From Mallotus nudiflorus (taxonomy: Eukaryota > Streptophyta > Magnoliopsida > Malpighiales > Euphorbiaceae): DNA of 64,000 nucleotides. The first letter of the stretch is position 1. The number at the start of each line of letters is the position of its first letter. Shown here one piece after another: positions 1 to 13,130 of the stretch. Where the stretch lies: positions 5,845,501 to 5,909,500 of the forward strand of contig CANTUR010000145.1 in NCBI GenBank assembly GCA_947683625.1, written 5' to 3'. The position numbers and the translations under genes were made by a program. The notes beneath the pieces were generated by a model. It had not been told where the DNA came from and did not search any database. It saw only the letters and a list, made by a program, of their open reading frames with translations.

Positions 1-590
1 TTTTGGCAGAGATTATGGAGAGTAATAGACACCTGATTGGATTTCAATATTGCTTTTCATCCTCTGACAGATGACAGTTTGAGAGGACGATCCAGACACT
101 AAACAGTATGTTGAAGATGTGTGTTTTGGATCTAGAAGGTAGCTAGGTTGATTATATGCTACTTATAGAACTCGCTTATAATAACAGCTACCATAGCAGT
201 ATTGGAATGACACCACCTGAGGCTTTTATGGAAATAAGTCTTAATTAGATATGAGATGGTTCAGAATACAACGAAGAAGTTGTTATGATCAGAAGAGGGA
301 TATGGATCATAGATGCAAAGATATGGAGTTTCAGATTGAAGACTGTAATTCTGAAGATGTCTCCGAAAAGTGGTGTGATGAGACACGTTGAACAATATAG
401 AACTGAATGAAGATTTGAAGTTTGAGAAGGAATCAGTTGAAATTGTAGATTATCAAGCTCGATAGTTATGTTCGAACTAGTTTCCGATAATTAAGATATT
501 GTGGCGAAGAAACAATATGAAAGAGCTTACCTGAGAGATTGAAGTTGAGATACGAGCTTCTTACCCGTATCTCTTTCCTCCTTGATTCTT
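1..590 (+). pseudogene. Decayed 3' end of Tekay-like gypsy pol (integrase core, C-terminal tail)
   Basis: This stretch aligns by eye with the integrase end of the better copy at 23990-24830: the FHP motif before the last catalytic glutamate, the YNNSYHSSIGM motif near 190, the SPMKGVM-like segment near 365, and the chromodomain tail near 480-575. Many stops and frameshifts break it and parts are deleted, so it makes no protein. It enters from the left edge, so the rest of the element lies outside the window. It runs directly into a polypurine tract and LTR A, so it is the 3' end of an element. Its chromodomain tail carries a TAG at 478-480, the same place as in elements E and J. Tekay assignment is by resemblance to the E copy. 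Confidence 0.85.
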
Positions 591-628
591 GTTTATTCTT
601 TTCTTGGAATTCGAGGACGAATTCTTAT

Positions 629-641
629 AAGGAGGGGAGAC
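629..641 (+). other. Polypurine tract before LTR A
   Basis: A purine run (aaggaggggaga) lies directly before the LTR start TGTGATGACC. It matches the tracts in front of the 3' LTRs of E (24859), D (16229) and J (50522). In LTR retrotransposons this tract primes plus-strand DNA synthesis. Confidence 0.8.
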
Positions 642-3377
642 TGTGATGACCCTGGTTTTTAAATTATTTTATTAAATAATGAGATATGCAATGTTAATAA
701 TTTTTTAAAAAGTTTAATTTAATTATTTTACTATTTTTTTATTAATTATTATTATTTATATTTAATTGAATTTTCTACGTAAATATATTATTTTGGAACT
801 TATTATTTTGGACGTTTAAAATTCATTATGTATATTTATTATTTTCGAATACTATTGTTTTAATAATGTTAATTTAGTACATGGTTATTTTAATATTATT
901 TTTAAGTACTAACATTATTTTATTTTTTATTGATTTACATTATTGCATTATTAAATTATTTCATAAATATTGTTTATATTATTGTTATTTTCAAATGTGT
1001 TGTGTGTTATTATTATCATGGTTATTATTTTCATTAGTATTATTTTATTGTTTAATATTATTATGAATATTAATCTTATTATCCAATTATTTTATTAATA
1101 GTATTAATTTTAATTGTTGTTGATTTTATATTATGTATATTATTATGCATGTGTGTGACAAGTGTGTATACCTATATATATATATATATAGATTATAGTG
1201 GGTGGTTGAGATTAATTTATTGTAAAGAATTATTATTATATTATATTATATTATGTAGTTTATTATTAAAATATATACATAAACAAACAAAACAATACTA
1301 ATACCCATATATAACCACACATTCACGTGTATATATCCACACAAAACACATGCACACACATAAACACATTCAACACAACCAAAACACAGTAAAAAAGAAA
1401 TATACGGAGAAGCTTTCCCTTCCACCGTCCCTGTCACCAACATCCACTGTGCCTCCATCACTTCCAGCCACCGTTTCTCAAGCTTCCGGTCTCTATCGAC
1501 TCTCTAAACTCCGGTGAGCATGAATCTAAGCTTAGTTTAAGCTTTCATCACCTATTTCTTGAGTTTTCTTGATTTTTAGTTTATGGAACTTTTGGGTTTT
1601 TGAATTTTTTTAAGCTTCATCTTGATGAATCTTGCAAACTCCTTTCATAAACTTTGTTCCTGGAAGCTTAATCTACATGCTGTAATTTTTATAGAATTTT
1701 TGGAATTTATTTTAATTTTTGTGAATTTTTGATTATTTTATTATTATTTTCTAATTTTCGAAAATTAATTAATTAAATTATAAAATTGTTTTTTATGGTG
1801 ATTATAGGAGTTGAAATGAATTATAGAAATTTATTTGTAATTTTTGTGAATTTTTATGTATTTATTTGGAATTTATTAAGTTTATGTAATTTTGAAAAAT
1901 AGGGTTAATTATGTGTTTAATTGAAATAAATTGGTAAATTGAGTATATTTATTGATATTATTGAATTATATGTTGAGAAATTAATTTTTCAGTAATTATA
2001 TAATTTTTGGTGAATTTTTGAACATTTATAGTGAATATATATATATAGGGGTATTTTGGTAATTTTACACTAAATTGGCTAAAAATATAATTAAATTGGT
2101 TTTAATAATTATTTGAGCTATAAAAATAATTTCTGCAAATTTTTAGTATTTTTAACTAATTAAAACTATTTTTCGTAAATTATTTTCAAATTATATATAA
2201 TATACTATTTTTCTAAATAAATGGGTTTTTATTGATTTTTAGTATGTTTTAGGGTTAATTACGTAATTTGGATTTATAAAATGTATTTTTATTATATAAG
2301 GGCATTTTCGGTATTTTATAAATATTCTGTGAATTGTGAACCTCGGTCGGTGAACTGTAGTTTGGAGTCCGACCGAGGGATTTTGATTGTAATTCTGTGT
2401 TTATTCCGAAGTGTATTTCTTTGCAGGACCAGCTCTACTCTTTGAGTAGAGAGATGTCCGTTTTATAGGGGAGGTTCTGTCGGATTTTCGGTAGAATTCT
2501 CGTAAAACATGATATCCGGTCAAATTCCTATTCTAATTCTGTGTCTAAAATTCTAGATCGAGTCTTTAGAATTTTCGTTAACTTTATTCTGATTTCATGT
2601 TGTTATTTGTTTGTCTAGCTGCACCGAGACCGAGGCCTAACGGATCAGGCCCGCCGAGTTTGTCTCGTAGAGCGCTAACATGTGAGTTATTATACTGTAT
2701 ATATATGCACTGCATATAGAGTGCATTATTTAGAATTTTTCATTTTCATTGTATGTTTTAAAAATGATTTAAATTATAATATTTTTGGTATATCTAGGGT
2801 TGCATTTTTATATATGCATATTAAATAATTATGCATGTTAGTTTGATATATGCACCAATTAGGTTTAGGTTTAATACATTTGAGTAATATACACATGTTT
2901 TAAAATGTACACTTAGACATAATCATTTTATTAAATGATTAGTATACCTTAGGTATAGTTTTAGTAGATTTTAGGTTTATTCTTAAATAATTGAATGTTA
3001 AATTATAAACCTACACTTAAATTATTTTTAAGTTTATTTTTGGTATATTTTTGATTTATTTCCAAATAAATAAATGTTTTATTATTAAATTAAACCTAAC
3101 ACATTAGTGGTATATTTAGGGTTTATTTTTTTTATATATGCATGCTAGATAATTAGGTTTATTTTTAGTATATTTGTGAATATATGTTAAACACAAACAC
3201 GTATTTAAATGAATATTTACACATAAATGTTTTATTAAATGATTTGTGTACTTAGAGTATATCTTTTGCATATTTAAATATATTTTTAAGATAATGCATG
3301 TTATATTATTGTTACTCATTTAAATTGTTTTTAACTATATTAATGATTTATCTTTAGTTTATTTCATATTTTATTTG

Positions 3378-3437
<60 letters not shown>

Positions 3438-4501
3438 TTGGTTTTACTATTATGAATATTGTTCTACAATAATTATTTTCTGAATGAATGATTTATTCGA
3501 AGTGAAGGATATCAATAGAACGTGCTTCCTAGTGGGTAGCACTAGGACTGTGTACGTACCGGTACGATAGATAAGGATTGAGTGAGAGTTAAAATTGGGT
3601 GATTATAATTGATTTGACTAAGATTAATGGTATGTTAGATAGTGTGATTGTGGGGCCAATCACATTGATAGTCAGACTGCTGGAGCTCAGTTGACTTAGT
3701 GTCTCGGGGCCATTCTACTGTCTATAAGTGAATTGAATGATCTATTGGGTTGATTGAGATGTGAGGTGATAGATAGTGTGATTGCTGGAGCTCGGTTGAC
3801 CAAGTGTCTCGGGGCCAATCACACTGACAGTCAGACTGTTGGAGCTCGGTTGACTTAGTATCTCGGGGCCAGTCTGCATGGCTAGAGTGATGATGGGGTT
3901 ATTGAGGTTGTTATTATTAGGGTTCTATGGATCCTTCATGAATTTAATCAAATGTTTTTCTACATTTAGTATATTTATAAAAGCAGAGTTTGGCATTCGT
4001 GTGAAATGTGTGCATATACATATATATATAAGAATGCCTGATTGTATGGTTTAGTTTGCATGTATATATAGTATAATAATTCACTCAGTGAGGTCTGACC
4101 CCCCTCAATTATTTTTTCAGGAGATCCCATATCGTCAGACCTTAGTTGTAGAGTTCCTCGTCGGTGTTCTTCAGTCCCAACTATTTTATGCAAATGTATA
4201 TTCTGAACTTTGAATTGTATTCTAGAAACTGTAGTAGTATTGTTATAATTTTTGGAAGTGTATTATTTTTTTTGGATATTAAATACTCTGAGAATTTGTA
4301 TTTGAACATTGTACGAATATGTATTCATTTATAAAAGGATTTGGAGTATTTATTTTATATTGATTCAGAAAAATTTTAATTTGATCATACTTTTATTTAT
4401 TTACTGTATGATTTTATTTTCTTAGGCTTGCTACGGGTTCCGGATTCGAAAGAATTCCCGTTCCCTAGCACCGGTCATGACTCCTAGTTTAGGTCGTGAC
4501 A
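642..4501 (+). repeat. LTR A, long terminal repeat of Tekay-like element (3.86 kb)
   Basis: It begins TGTGATGACC after a polypurine tract and ends GGTCGTGACA before a primer-binding site. Its landmarks match LTR E in order: a donor-like CTCCGGTGAG at 1510-1519, the paired CGGTCGG/CCGACCG arms near 2345-2377, an acceptor-like CTTTGCAGG ending at 2427, the GAGTAGAG hairpin near 2435, the palindrome CGTACCGGTACG near 3555, 54-bp repeats near 3640-3870, and the terminal block from 4426. It is longer than LTR E mainly because the stretch between the second donor and acceptor is expanded. The LTR is flanked by pol on the left and by primer site plus gag on the right, so it joins two internal regions. 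Confidence 0.9.
3378..3435. repeat. (CA)n(TA)n microsatellite in LTR A
   Basis: About 23 bp of CA repeat pass into about 35 bp of TA repeat. It sits in the AT-rich, intron-like part of LTR A and is absent from LTR E. Confidence 0.95.
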
Positions 4502-4505
4502 AAGT

Positions 4506-4517
4506 TGGTATCAGAGC
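4506..4517 (+). other. Primer-binding site, initiator Met-tRNA type
   Basis: TGGTATCAGAGC lies four bases after the LTR A end. It is complementary to the 3' end of plant initiator methionine tRNA, the usual primer for gypsy and copia reverse transcription. The same 12 bases occur at 19882 in element E. Confidence 0.9.
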
Positions 4518-5943
4518 AGAGTTCTATGTCAGGGCTTAGTTGTTTGAGTTATGGCCCTAGTTTTCAAAGTTGTGTTTTCTGTTAAACTACTGGAGTGAAT
4601 TAGGTTCAGTCATGTCTTTGAAAAGTCTTCCTTGCATTAGGAATTCCGCGTAACCGTTAGGGTGTCTATTGATGTTTGGGATTGTTTGAACTATTTGTTT
4701 ATTTTTGCTCCTTGTTGATTGCCTTGAGCGTGAGTTGCTCCATCGATCGATGAGATTGATGATAGTTGATCTTCTGAGCACGAGGTTCTACCCCCTATGC
4801 ATCCTGTTAGGTGTAGGGGTAGAGATGGATTTAGAAGGCCTGATGGTCACTGTTGACAGTGGGAATAACTGAATGAGGAGCTAGTGGCCTAGCCTTGCAA
4901 TGATGTTGCGTCTGCAACAGGAGTTTCGCAGGATGTGGTGCTGATACCTTCGATCATTCAGCAGATGTAATTTCTTTTTCAGCCGAGAACTTAAGACATG
5001 TCAATTCTGTGTATATTCTATATTCTAAATTCTGTTGATTTCCATATCTTTTCAGCACTGTGAATGTGAATTATTTCTTTTGCAGAGACAATATTGATAA
5101 TCAGTCTTTTCAAGTTCAAGTTGTGGTTATAGTTCCAGCCCTAGTACACCTATCTAGTATAGGGGTAGGTTAGAGGCAACTATAACTCAAGGGTTAAGGT
5201 AGTCATTGTAAGCAGTACAAGCATTCCTTTTGGACTTGAACATGCATTAATTGTGGCCAGGATAGCCGAGATTAATAAGAGCTTGATACCATTTAGTCAA
5301 GTTTAGCAGTTGTTTGATATGCTTTGATGGGGGAATTGGAAAATGTCTAATGAAGACGAAGCACTCTTGTATTCCTTATAGCAAGCTGTCAGTTCTGACT
5401 GCAACACATAATTTGAGTTAGAGGGGGATTTCTAAGATACTTTCATCCACCTTTAAGGAAAGATAATTACCTGTATCAGCTATTGCACAAAGTAAGGGAA
5501 GAGCAATCAGTTGAGAAGATTACCTGTAAACTCTTCAATCTGATACGTCATGCTTAAGACGTAATATAGTATAAGAGAAGACTGGTAGAATTATGTGTTA
5601 CAGGATTAAGCGTAATATATTGGCATCTGAACCGAGAATTGAGATTTAGAGAGTTATTGTGAATTCAGTCTTTTGGGTGTAATTAATCTTGATGAGATGT
5701 GAAAGGGTTGTCAGGAATATCTGGCTTTAGTTGAGTATACTTTAGTGGAGAAGTTTTCTCTCCCAGATGCTTTAATTGCCTGTGAGTTACCAGGTTTACC
5801 ACCTTACAGAGATTGAATTATGTATCGATGTGGTTCCTGATATAACTCCTATTTCAACGTAGCCTTACAGAATGACTCTTGCAGAGCTGTAGGAGCAATT
5901 GCAAGAGCTGTATGACCAAGGTTTTGTCAAACCTTATGTTTGT
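4518..5943 (+). pseudogene. Decayed gag-protease-RT start following LTR A
   Basis: The leader to about 4650 parallels 19894-20040 of E. The rest is badly degraded: scattered gag and protease remnants, then a clearer stretch at 5690-5942 that aligns with the protease-RT linker and RT start of E (GCQ.(Y/F)LAL, LPGLPP.R, a PYRM-like segment, LDKGF-like). Much of gag is missing, and stops occur where E has CAG or similar codons. Homology on the plus strand stops at about 5943, inside the RT start, where an inverted minus-strand copy begins. Non-functional. Confidence 0.75.
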
Positions 5944-7403
5944 CTTCAGGCTTGCCAATAAGACTTGGAAGCAAAAATAGGAGAAACGAATGAATGCATG
6001 CCACCTGGATCAAACAGAACCCATGCATCCAGGTAACAGATAGAAATAATACCTTCCACGACTGCATTAGATGCCTGAGCATCCTTCTGAGTGAGATGGA
6101 AGACTCTGGCCTGTCCTCGACCTCCCTGCTGGCTGGTAGAAGCCTGGGCAACACCTTTGGCACCTCCTCCAGCACCTCTACCATGACCCTACTGGGGAAC
6201 AAGCTGAGTGGAACTCTGATGCTGGGTTGGACGCAACTAAAAAGGAATGGGTGCAGCACTAGCAATTGACTGCTGTTGAAATCGCAAAATAATACCCAGA
6301 ATAAGGACATGATCTAGCATAATGTCCTGTTTGCCCGCATCTGAAGCATGTCAGCGGTGTCAAATAATACAGTCCCTGAGGACTCTGCCGCAAGTCTAGC
6401 AAACACTAGTAGCTGATCTAGAACTACGTCCACTGCTGCTGCTCGAAGCACTTAACCCAAGTCTGAACGATCTATGATGACCTCAACGGCCATGTCTACT
6501 GCTCTGATGCACTCGCTGCTACTATCTCTAACTTTGCTGAGCCGAACCTCTCTGCTGACTACTCAAACCAACATGAAAACTTGAATACGGAGTAGTCTGT
6601 AATGCACTCGACTGAACACCCAGCTAGTAATAATCAGGCATAGCTCCTTGCCTGACTAGCCTCAGCTCAATTTTCTTGGCCAACTCTATCACCGACTCCA
6701 GAGTAAGGCCCGCTGTAGGTATACCAGCAAATGCTGAACCCAATCCAGTGACATAGGTAATGACTGTAAAATACTGGCCCCACATCAAATCCTTTGCATA
6801 TCTACCTAGTTGAAGAAACTCTCAGGTATACTCCTTTACTAATTAATCACCGCGAGATATGCTAATCAACTGGAGATGATAACTCATGCGAAGCGGCTCT
6901 GGACAGAATCTCCTCATAAATCGCTCTCTGAACTGAGCCCAGGTCATCATCATCATATAAGGCTGGATCATTTGAATAAACCAGTCCAGGGCTAGTCCCT
7001 TAATAGAAAGCTCAACGATCATGATCGGTTGGTACTCGGTGTGAGTAGTCCGAGTCCTAGTCTCAATCGCATGCAGAAAATCTAACGGATCGGAAGTCCT
7101 ATCGAAAGCGATCCTGCCAACTCTGGCATAGAACAGAGCTGCCTCAGGGTCAGACATACCCTGCTGATAGGCAGGCTAAACAGGCAGAACAACTGGACGT
7201 ACAAGAACATCCTCATACTCAGGCTCTATAGGCTCCTCATCCTGTATCTCTCTCTGCCTACGGTGACCTACCGCTCCTTGAGGTCTACCTCTGCCATGAC
7301 CTCTGCGTCTAACTAGCAGCTCATGAGGTAAGACCTCATCCTGAATGGACTCATCATCCTTGGCCTCAATGACCGGTGGAGCGACACATGCTCGCCTCCT
7401 CAT
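5944..7403 (-). pseudogene. Gag-protease remnant of inverted Tekay-like element B
   Basis: Read on the minus strand from 7403, it starts MRRRACVAPPVIEAKDDES, an Arg-rich Gag N-terminus. Then come the capsid-like segment MSDPEAALFYARVGRIAFD (7157 down), a decayed zinc-knuckle region, and a protease start around DPGG near 6013. Stops occur at several CAG-derived positions. Two adjacent-region stops at 6522-6524 and 6519-6521 matter: the latter aligns exactly with the single TAG that splits gag in element E. The N-terminus is intact here and shows that E has lost 2 bp near 20225. The copy is cut at about 5944, shortly after protease begins, so RT onward is missing. Confidence 0.85.
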
Positions 7404-7585
7404 TCTAAAAAGAAAAACAAAATGATTCAGACAAAATAGACAACGGAGGATAACATAAAAAGCTAAAGCAAGGAATACTCATCAAGACATACTCGAACCT
7501 AATTCACTACAGTAGTTTCAAAAGAAAACATAACACTGAAAACTAGGGCCACAACTCACACAACTAAGCCCTGACACAAAACTCC

Positions 7586-7597
7586 TCTCTGATACCA
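7586..7597 (-). other. Primer-binding site of element B
   Basis: Reverse complement reads TGGTATCAGAGAG-like, matching the initiator Met-tRNA site with one or two changes. It sits four bases from the LTR B end, fixing the element's orientation as minus. Confidence 0.8.
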
Positions 7598-7601
7598 ACT
7601 T

Positions 7602-10432
7602 TATCACCACCCAAAATAGGGGCTATGACCGGCGCTAAGGAACAAGAATTATTTTGAATCCGGGACCCGTAGCGAGCCTTAAAATAAAGTAAAACATACA
7701 ATAATAATAGTAATAACATAATTAAAAAATTTTGCAATGAAAACGAAATCATAAATAAGATAAAGTAAATACCCACCAATTGATTTAAATAACAACTCAT
7801 CTCATATAAATGATATCTATTAAATACAAATCTTAGTTCAAATATTTATAATACATCACTCACACAAATATAATACATAAACCCCACAACTGTTTACAAC
7901 TACTGCAATGTCTAGATTATAAAATAAAACTCAGGTAAACAGTTTATATAGTGAAGCCAGGGCGGAAGAAATGCTGCGTATGGGTCTGCTATTGAGGTTT
8001 GAAGACGATGAATCTCCTAAAAAAAATAATCAACGGAGGGGAGTCAGACCTTACTGAGTGAATTTCTATAATATATATACATGCATAGCTAAATGACAAT
8101 GCACACATTTAACAGTATATATAATAAATATATATATAAAGGCAAAATCACACATATGCAACAAAACCATTTTATATAAATATTAAGAAATACATCTGTA
8201 TATGAAGGATCAAATAGAACCCTAGAAAATCGCAACCTCAAACAATGTTAGACAATACTCTAGCCATACAGGCTCACTTGTTCCAAATAATTTCACTTGT
8301 TCCATTTGGACAGTAGACTGACCCGAGACACTAAGTCAACCGAGCTCCAGTAGTCTGACTGTCAGTGTGATTGGCCTTGAGATACTTGGTCAACCGAGCT
8401 CCAACAGTCACACTCTCAAATCACATCTCACATCACATAAATCAATCCGATCAATATCCATAAACATGTTAGTAATATAGCCTAAATGCTATCGGTGTAC
8501 GGGTATGTACTCGGTCTTAGTGCTGCCCACTAGGTAGCATGTTCTATTAATATGCTTCATTAATATATAAAACATACATTCATAAAACAAATGATGCATG
8601 AAATTGAATAAAATAGCAACATAAACCATATATATACTAGAAATATACCAAAAATAAACCTGGTATATTTCGAGTATATACATGTCAAATAAATTCAGTT
8701 TAATTACAAAATAAACTAGAAATAAACCATAAATATACCTAAAAACATTTTAAGTATAATTCATTAATAAAACATGCATATAATTTGGAAATATACCGGA
8801 AATATACCAAAATAAACCTAAGTAAGGATTAAACTATATATATGCATATTTTATACAATGAAAACATACATTTCTAAAAACATGCATCCTAGAACACGTA
8901 TATATAAAATAATAACTCACTGTTATTACGCTCCACGAGACGGGTCCTATGGGCCTAGTCCACTAGGCCTCGGTCTCGGCGTAACTAAATAAATAAACAA
9001 ACAATAATAGGAAATCAGAATAATTCTAGCGGAAGTTCTAAAGACTTGATCTAGAATCTTAGACATAGAATTAGAATTAGAATTCGGCCGGACATCACGT
9101 TTTACGAGAATTCTACCTAAAATCTGGCAGAATCTCCCTCATAAAATGAACATTTCTCTACTCAAAGAGTAGAGTTGGCCTTACAAAGAAATACACTTTG
9201 AATATACACAGAACACAATCACAATCCCTTGGTCGGACTCCAAACTACAACTCACCGACCGAGGTTCACAATTCACAAAATTATTACAGAAATACCGAAA
9301 ATGCCCTTTAATACTAAAAATACATTTTATAAGTCCAATTTATATAATTAACCCTAAAACTTACTAAAAATCGATAAAAACTCATTTATTTAGAAAAATC
9401 GTATATTATATATATAATTTGAAAATAATTTATGAAAATATTTTTAATTAGTTAAAAATACTAAATAATTTATAGAAATCATTTTTATACCTTAAATAAC
9501 TATTAAAACCAATTTAATTACATTTTTAGCCAATTTAGTACAAAATTACCAAAATACCCCTAGTTTCGTAAATTCACTAAAATTAATAAAAAATCCACCA
9601 AAATAGTATAATTACTCAAAATTAATTTTCTCAACATATAATTCAATAATATCAATAAATATACTCAATTAACCAATTAATTTTAATAAAACACATAATT
9701 AACCTAATTTTCCCAAAATTACATAAACTAAATAAATTCCAAATAATTATATAAAATTCAAAAAAATTACAAATAAATTTCTAAAATGCATTTCAATACC
9801 TATAATCACCATAAAACACAATTTCATAAATTAATTAATTAATTTTCGAAAATTAGAAAATATTAATAAAATAATAAAAAATTCACAAAAATCTAAATAA
9901 TTCCCAAAAATTCCACAAAAATTCACAAAGGTAGATTAAGGTAATAGGATCAATTTTTGTGAAGGGAGTTTGCATGAATCAACCAAATTGAAGCTGAAAA
10001 AATTTAGGAACCCTAAATGGCCGAAAATGATAAATCGAAACCTCAGGAAATCTAAACTGTTTCAAGTGAAAAAAAAAGCTTCAAAATGGACTCACCAGAG
10101 CTCAAGGAAGAGATAGAGACTAGTGGTGTCAAATTTGGTGGTCGAAAAGTGCTTGATCGACAGTGGCTTCAAATTTTGGCTTCTCGGCCAAAATAGGGTG
10201 AAACGACACTGGAGAAGAGAAGAAAGGGTGGCGGAGCTACTGGCTGGGAAGGGCGGAGATTAGGGTGGCACACCGACGGCTTAAAAATGGGATGACAGGC
10301 GATGAGGGTGACGGAAACCGATCGGGAAGGAGAGGTTGTTGACAATGGCAATATCGTTAATAAAGGGAACTTTAGTTTTTAGGTAAATATTTATGTATAT
10401 ATATATGTATATATATAACTATTTATTATATT

Positions 10433-10472
<40 letters not shown>

Positions 10473-10877
10473 ATTAATACACACCACATATTAAAATAAT
10501 AATATTTACACACATATACATATATAACACATTATTTATAAAAAAATTACAATATAAATTTAATTAAAATAACCCTAATTTTATTTAAATGTACATATAT
10601 ACATATATATGTATATATTTTTATTTGATGCTTAAAAATCATGCATGGACTCATGCAAATTCTTAAAACTATTTCAAATAATTAATATTAAATTATTTAC
10701 GTCTTAATTTCCCTAAAAATAAAATTCCCGAGAAATTTTACGTAAAGAACTTAAAATAATTAAAAATAGCTTGAAATAAATAACAAACTCATTAAATAAT
10801 CATGAATATATATAAAAATTATTAACACTGCATATCCCAATGCAGTTTAAAATTATTTAGAAACTCAGGATATTACA
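7602..10877 (-). repeat. LTR B, 5' LTR of inverted Tekay-like element (3.28 kb)
   Basis: On the minus strand it starts TGTAATATCCTGAG (10877) and ends at 7602 where TGTCAC is changed to TATCAC. In minus-strand order it shows the TA-rich promoter area, the GC-rich block with donor-like GGTGAGTCC near 10090, an acceptor-like CTTTGTAAG near 9180, the GAGTAGAG hairpin, GCCGAGACCGAGG, CTAGTGGGCAGCAC, two SCTCGGTTGAC repeats near 8335-8410, and GGTCTGACTCCCCTC near 8040. With the gag remnant on its low-coordinate side it is the 5' LTR of a minus-strand copy. It carries TA and AT microsatellites near 10440. Confidence 0.9.
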
Positions 10878-11023
10878 TTTCCCCTAAGGTAATTCATCTG
10901 ATTAACACCATATTCAACCTCAATTTTGATGATTTGTCTTTAGGTTTCAAAAGTTATATTTGTTAATTTTGAGTTTGATTCATGTTAAATTGACCTTGGA
11001 TTAGTTAAATTAAAGTTGTAAGT
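10878..11023. other. Short unassigned spacer between LTR B and LTR C
   Basis: About 146 AT-rich bases with no recognisable LTR, gag or pol similarity to the other copies here. No open frame or RNA gene seen. It may be a scrap of the sequence into which B and C inserted. Confidence 0.5.
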
Positions 11024-11325
11024 TGTCACAACCTAAGCTTAAAAGGGTACGTGACTGGCACTAGGGAATGAGAATACATAAAGTACCCAAAACCCATAGT
11101 AAGCCTTAAAGAAAATTTCAATAAAATAGAGACGATAATAAAATGACATAATTTGAGTAAAGATAAAAGCACAAATGAATTAAAATTCAACACAAACTTA
11201 GGTATATATATAATAATAATCTTTAGTACAAGTTTTAATACATATGTCAATCCACAAAATACAACATAATAAATAACCATTCCACTACTACTGCGGTATT
11301 CTAGATTTAAAATACACATAGGTTT

Positions 11326-11330
<5 letters not shown>

Positions 11331-11384
<54 letters not shown>
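11331..11384. repeat. (AT)n microsatellite in LTR C
   Basis: A pure AT run of about 54 bp, flanked on both sides by the same short motif in opposite orientation (tttatcat/atgataaacc), so the whole region is a long potential hairpin. Confidence 0.95.
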
Positions 11385-11387
<3 letters not shown>

Positions 11388-12502
11388 AAACCTACATAAA
11401 ATAGCCAGAGAAGAAGAAACCCGATATAAAGTAGGCTGATAGACAAGTGACTCCCGAGATCCTGAAAAAATAATTGAGGGGAGTCAGACCTTATTGAGTA
11501 AGTTAATAAAAGAAATGTATACAGTACAAAAAATCTCCTTTAAAATATATTTATGAAAATAAGAAATTATAATTTATAACTATTTAATTTTTATTGGACT
11601 CATCCTCTACTAATAGAAAGTATTTTTAAAATCATAAAATACTTTATAAAATGCAAATAATCTTTTTTAAATAATTTTTATAAGAAAACCAGGTAGAACC
11701 CTAGTCCATAAATCTAATAGTCTTTCGGCTCTCTTATAATCCAAAGACTGTCGGTTCCTAAGAGCAAAGCATTAACCAAGCTACCAGCCACAGTCAATTC
11801 ACTTAGTCCAATATTTACTAGCGGTTCCCGAGAGCCAAGCATCACCGAGCTACCAGCCCTAGTAATATATATAAATCATGCCCAAGAGCAAAGCATCATT
11901 GAGTTACATACATTCACCACTCACTCTCAATTCTACCGGTGTGCACATGGTCCTAATGAAACCCATCAGATAGCCCATTCTATCGTAGTTTATTTTAAAA
12001 TAAAATAAAATAAATTAAGATTTACTAATCATGTGAAAACTTAATATAAACATGATAATATAACTATATATATTTTCCTATACACAATTCAATTATTAAC
12101 TTACAGGTTGAATGCACTCCTCTGCACAGTCACGCTCGACCCTGATCAGTCAACTCGGCTAGAGGCACGGCTAAAGAAAAGAAATAAATAAAAATGGAAT
12201 TGAAAATGGGATTCCTACAACTTTTAGATTTCTAAGGAAAGACTTGATTAAAATACAACTCTACTAAAATAGACCGATGTCATATTTTATGAGAAATCTA
12301 TCAAAAATTCGACAGAGTTTCCTCTATAAAATGGATATCTCTTTACAAAAGTAGAGCCAACCCTGCACAGAAGAACACTTCAAATAACCGCAATAACTCT
12401 AAATCTCGGGTTAGGTCACTGAACTACACTTAATGGCCAATCAAAAACTAATTTCACAAATCATAATATAAATCAATAAAATTCCATTTAAATAACAAAA
12501 TT

Positions 12503-12507
12503 AATTT
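12503..12507 (+). repeat. Target site duplication of element D (left copy)
   Basis: AATTT directly precedes the D 5' LTR and recurs at 30726-30730 directly after its 3' LTR. Five bases is the usual size for gypsy integration. The sequences outside both copies join into a continuous minus-strand LTR C. Confidence 0.85.
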
Positions 12508-12644
12508 TATAATATTTTGAATTTTATTATTAATTTGAAATAAATTATTTATGATTATTTTTATTATTAGTAGTGTATTATTTTATTTTAATATTAATTT
12601 TTTTGGGAAATGAATATATATTTGTGTGTATAAATTAAAATAAG

Positions 12645-12692
<48 letters not shown>

Positions 12693-13130
12693 AAAATAAA
12701 AATAAAAATGAAAATGTGACTTTGGCCTTTTTCTTTTTTTCTTTCTTCATTTTCACCTTCTTCTTCTTCTTCCTTCATGTCACTCTATGTTTGACCACTG
12801 GTCCTCCCCGTTGACTAAACCAAATTGCCCAGTCACCGTTCGAACCTCCACTAGCACAACCAGACATCGCTAACTGATTGACACCATCCATTTCTTCCTC
12901 TTTTTCTTTATTTTGGTTGAATTTTCTTTGAACTCCGACATCAATTTCGACGTCCTCCGGCCAAGTGCTTGGTACCTATGCATTCCTCTCCTCCTCAGCT
13001 TTAAGAATCTAACCTTGGATCGAGGTAAATGTAATTATGGGTATTTTGTTATATTATTTTATGTTTTGAATTTTTGGTGAGAATTAGACTTAATTTCCTT
13101 TAGTAATATTGTTGTAGAGATCATTAGCAA
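12508..13130 (+). repeat. 5' LTR of element D, truncated
   Basis: It matches the D 3' LTR starting at 16243 and continuing after E at 28122: the opening, the (TA)n run, the pyrimidine-rich block, the phrase around CTCCGGCCAAGTGCTTGG, and the 'gatcattagc' block near 13115. Similarity stops at about 13130, so roughly 2.4 kb of this LTR is missing. The first bases are TATAATATT where the 3' LTR has TGTAATATT. A 40-bp TA run lies at 12650-12688. Confidence 0.85.

Larger units (their letters stand above)
11024..12507 (-). repeat. LTR C, first part (minus strand), interrupted by element D
   Basis: It begins (plus view) TGTCACAACC, the reverse complement of an LTR 3' end, followed by the CACTAGGGAATG block, GGGGAGTCAGACCTTATTGAG near 11480, repeated 'gagc(c/a)aagcatcacc' blocks near 11760-11900, and the hairpin/acceptor region near 12290-12370. 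It breaks at 12507, exactly at the AATTT target duplication of D, and resumes at 30731. No primer site lies on its left, so 11024 is an outer end of the LTR. It belongs with D, F and L to a second LTR subfamily. Confidence 0.85.
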
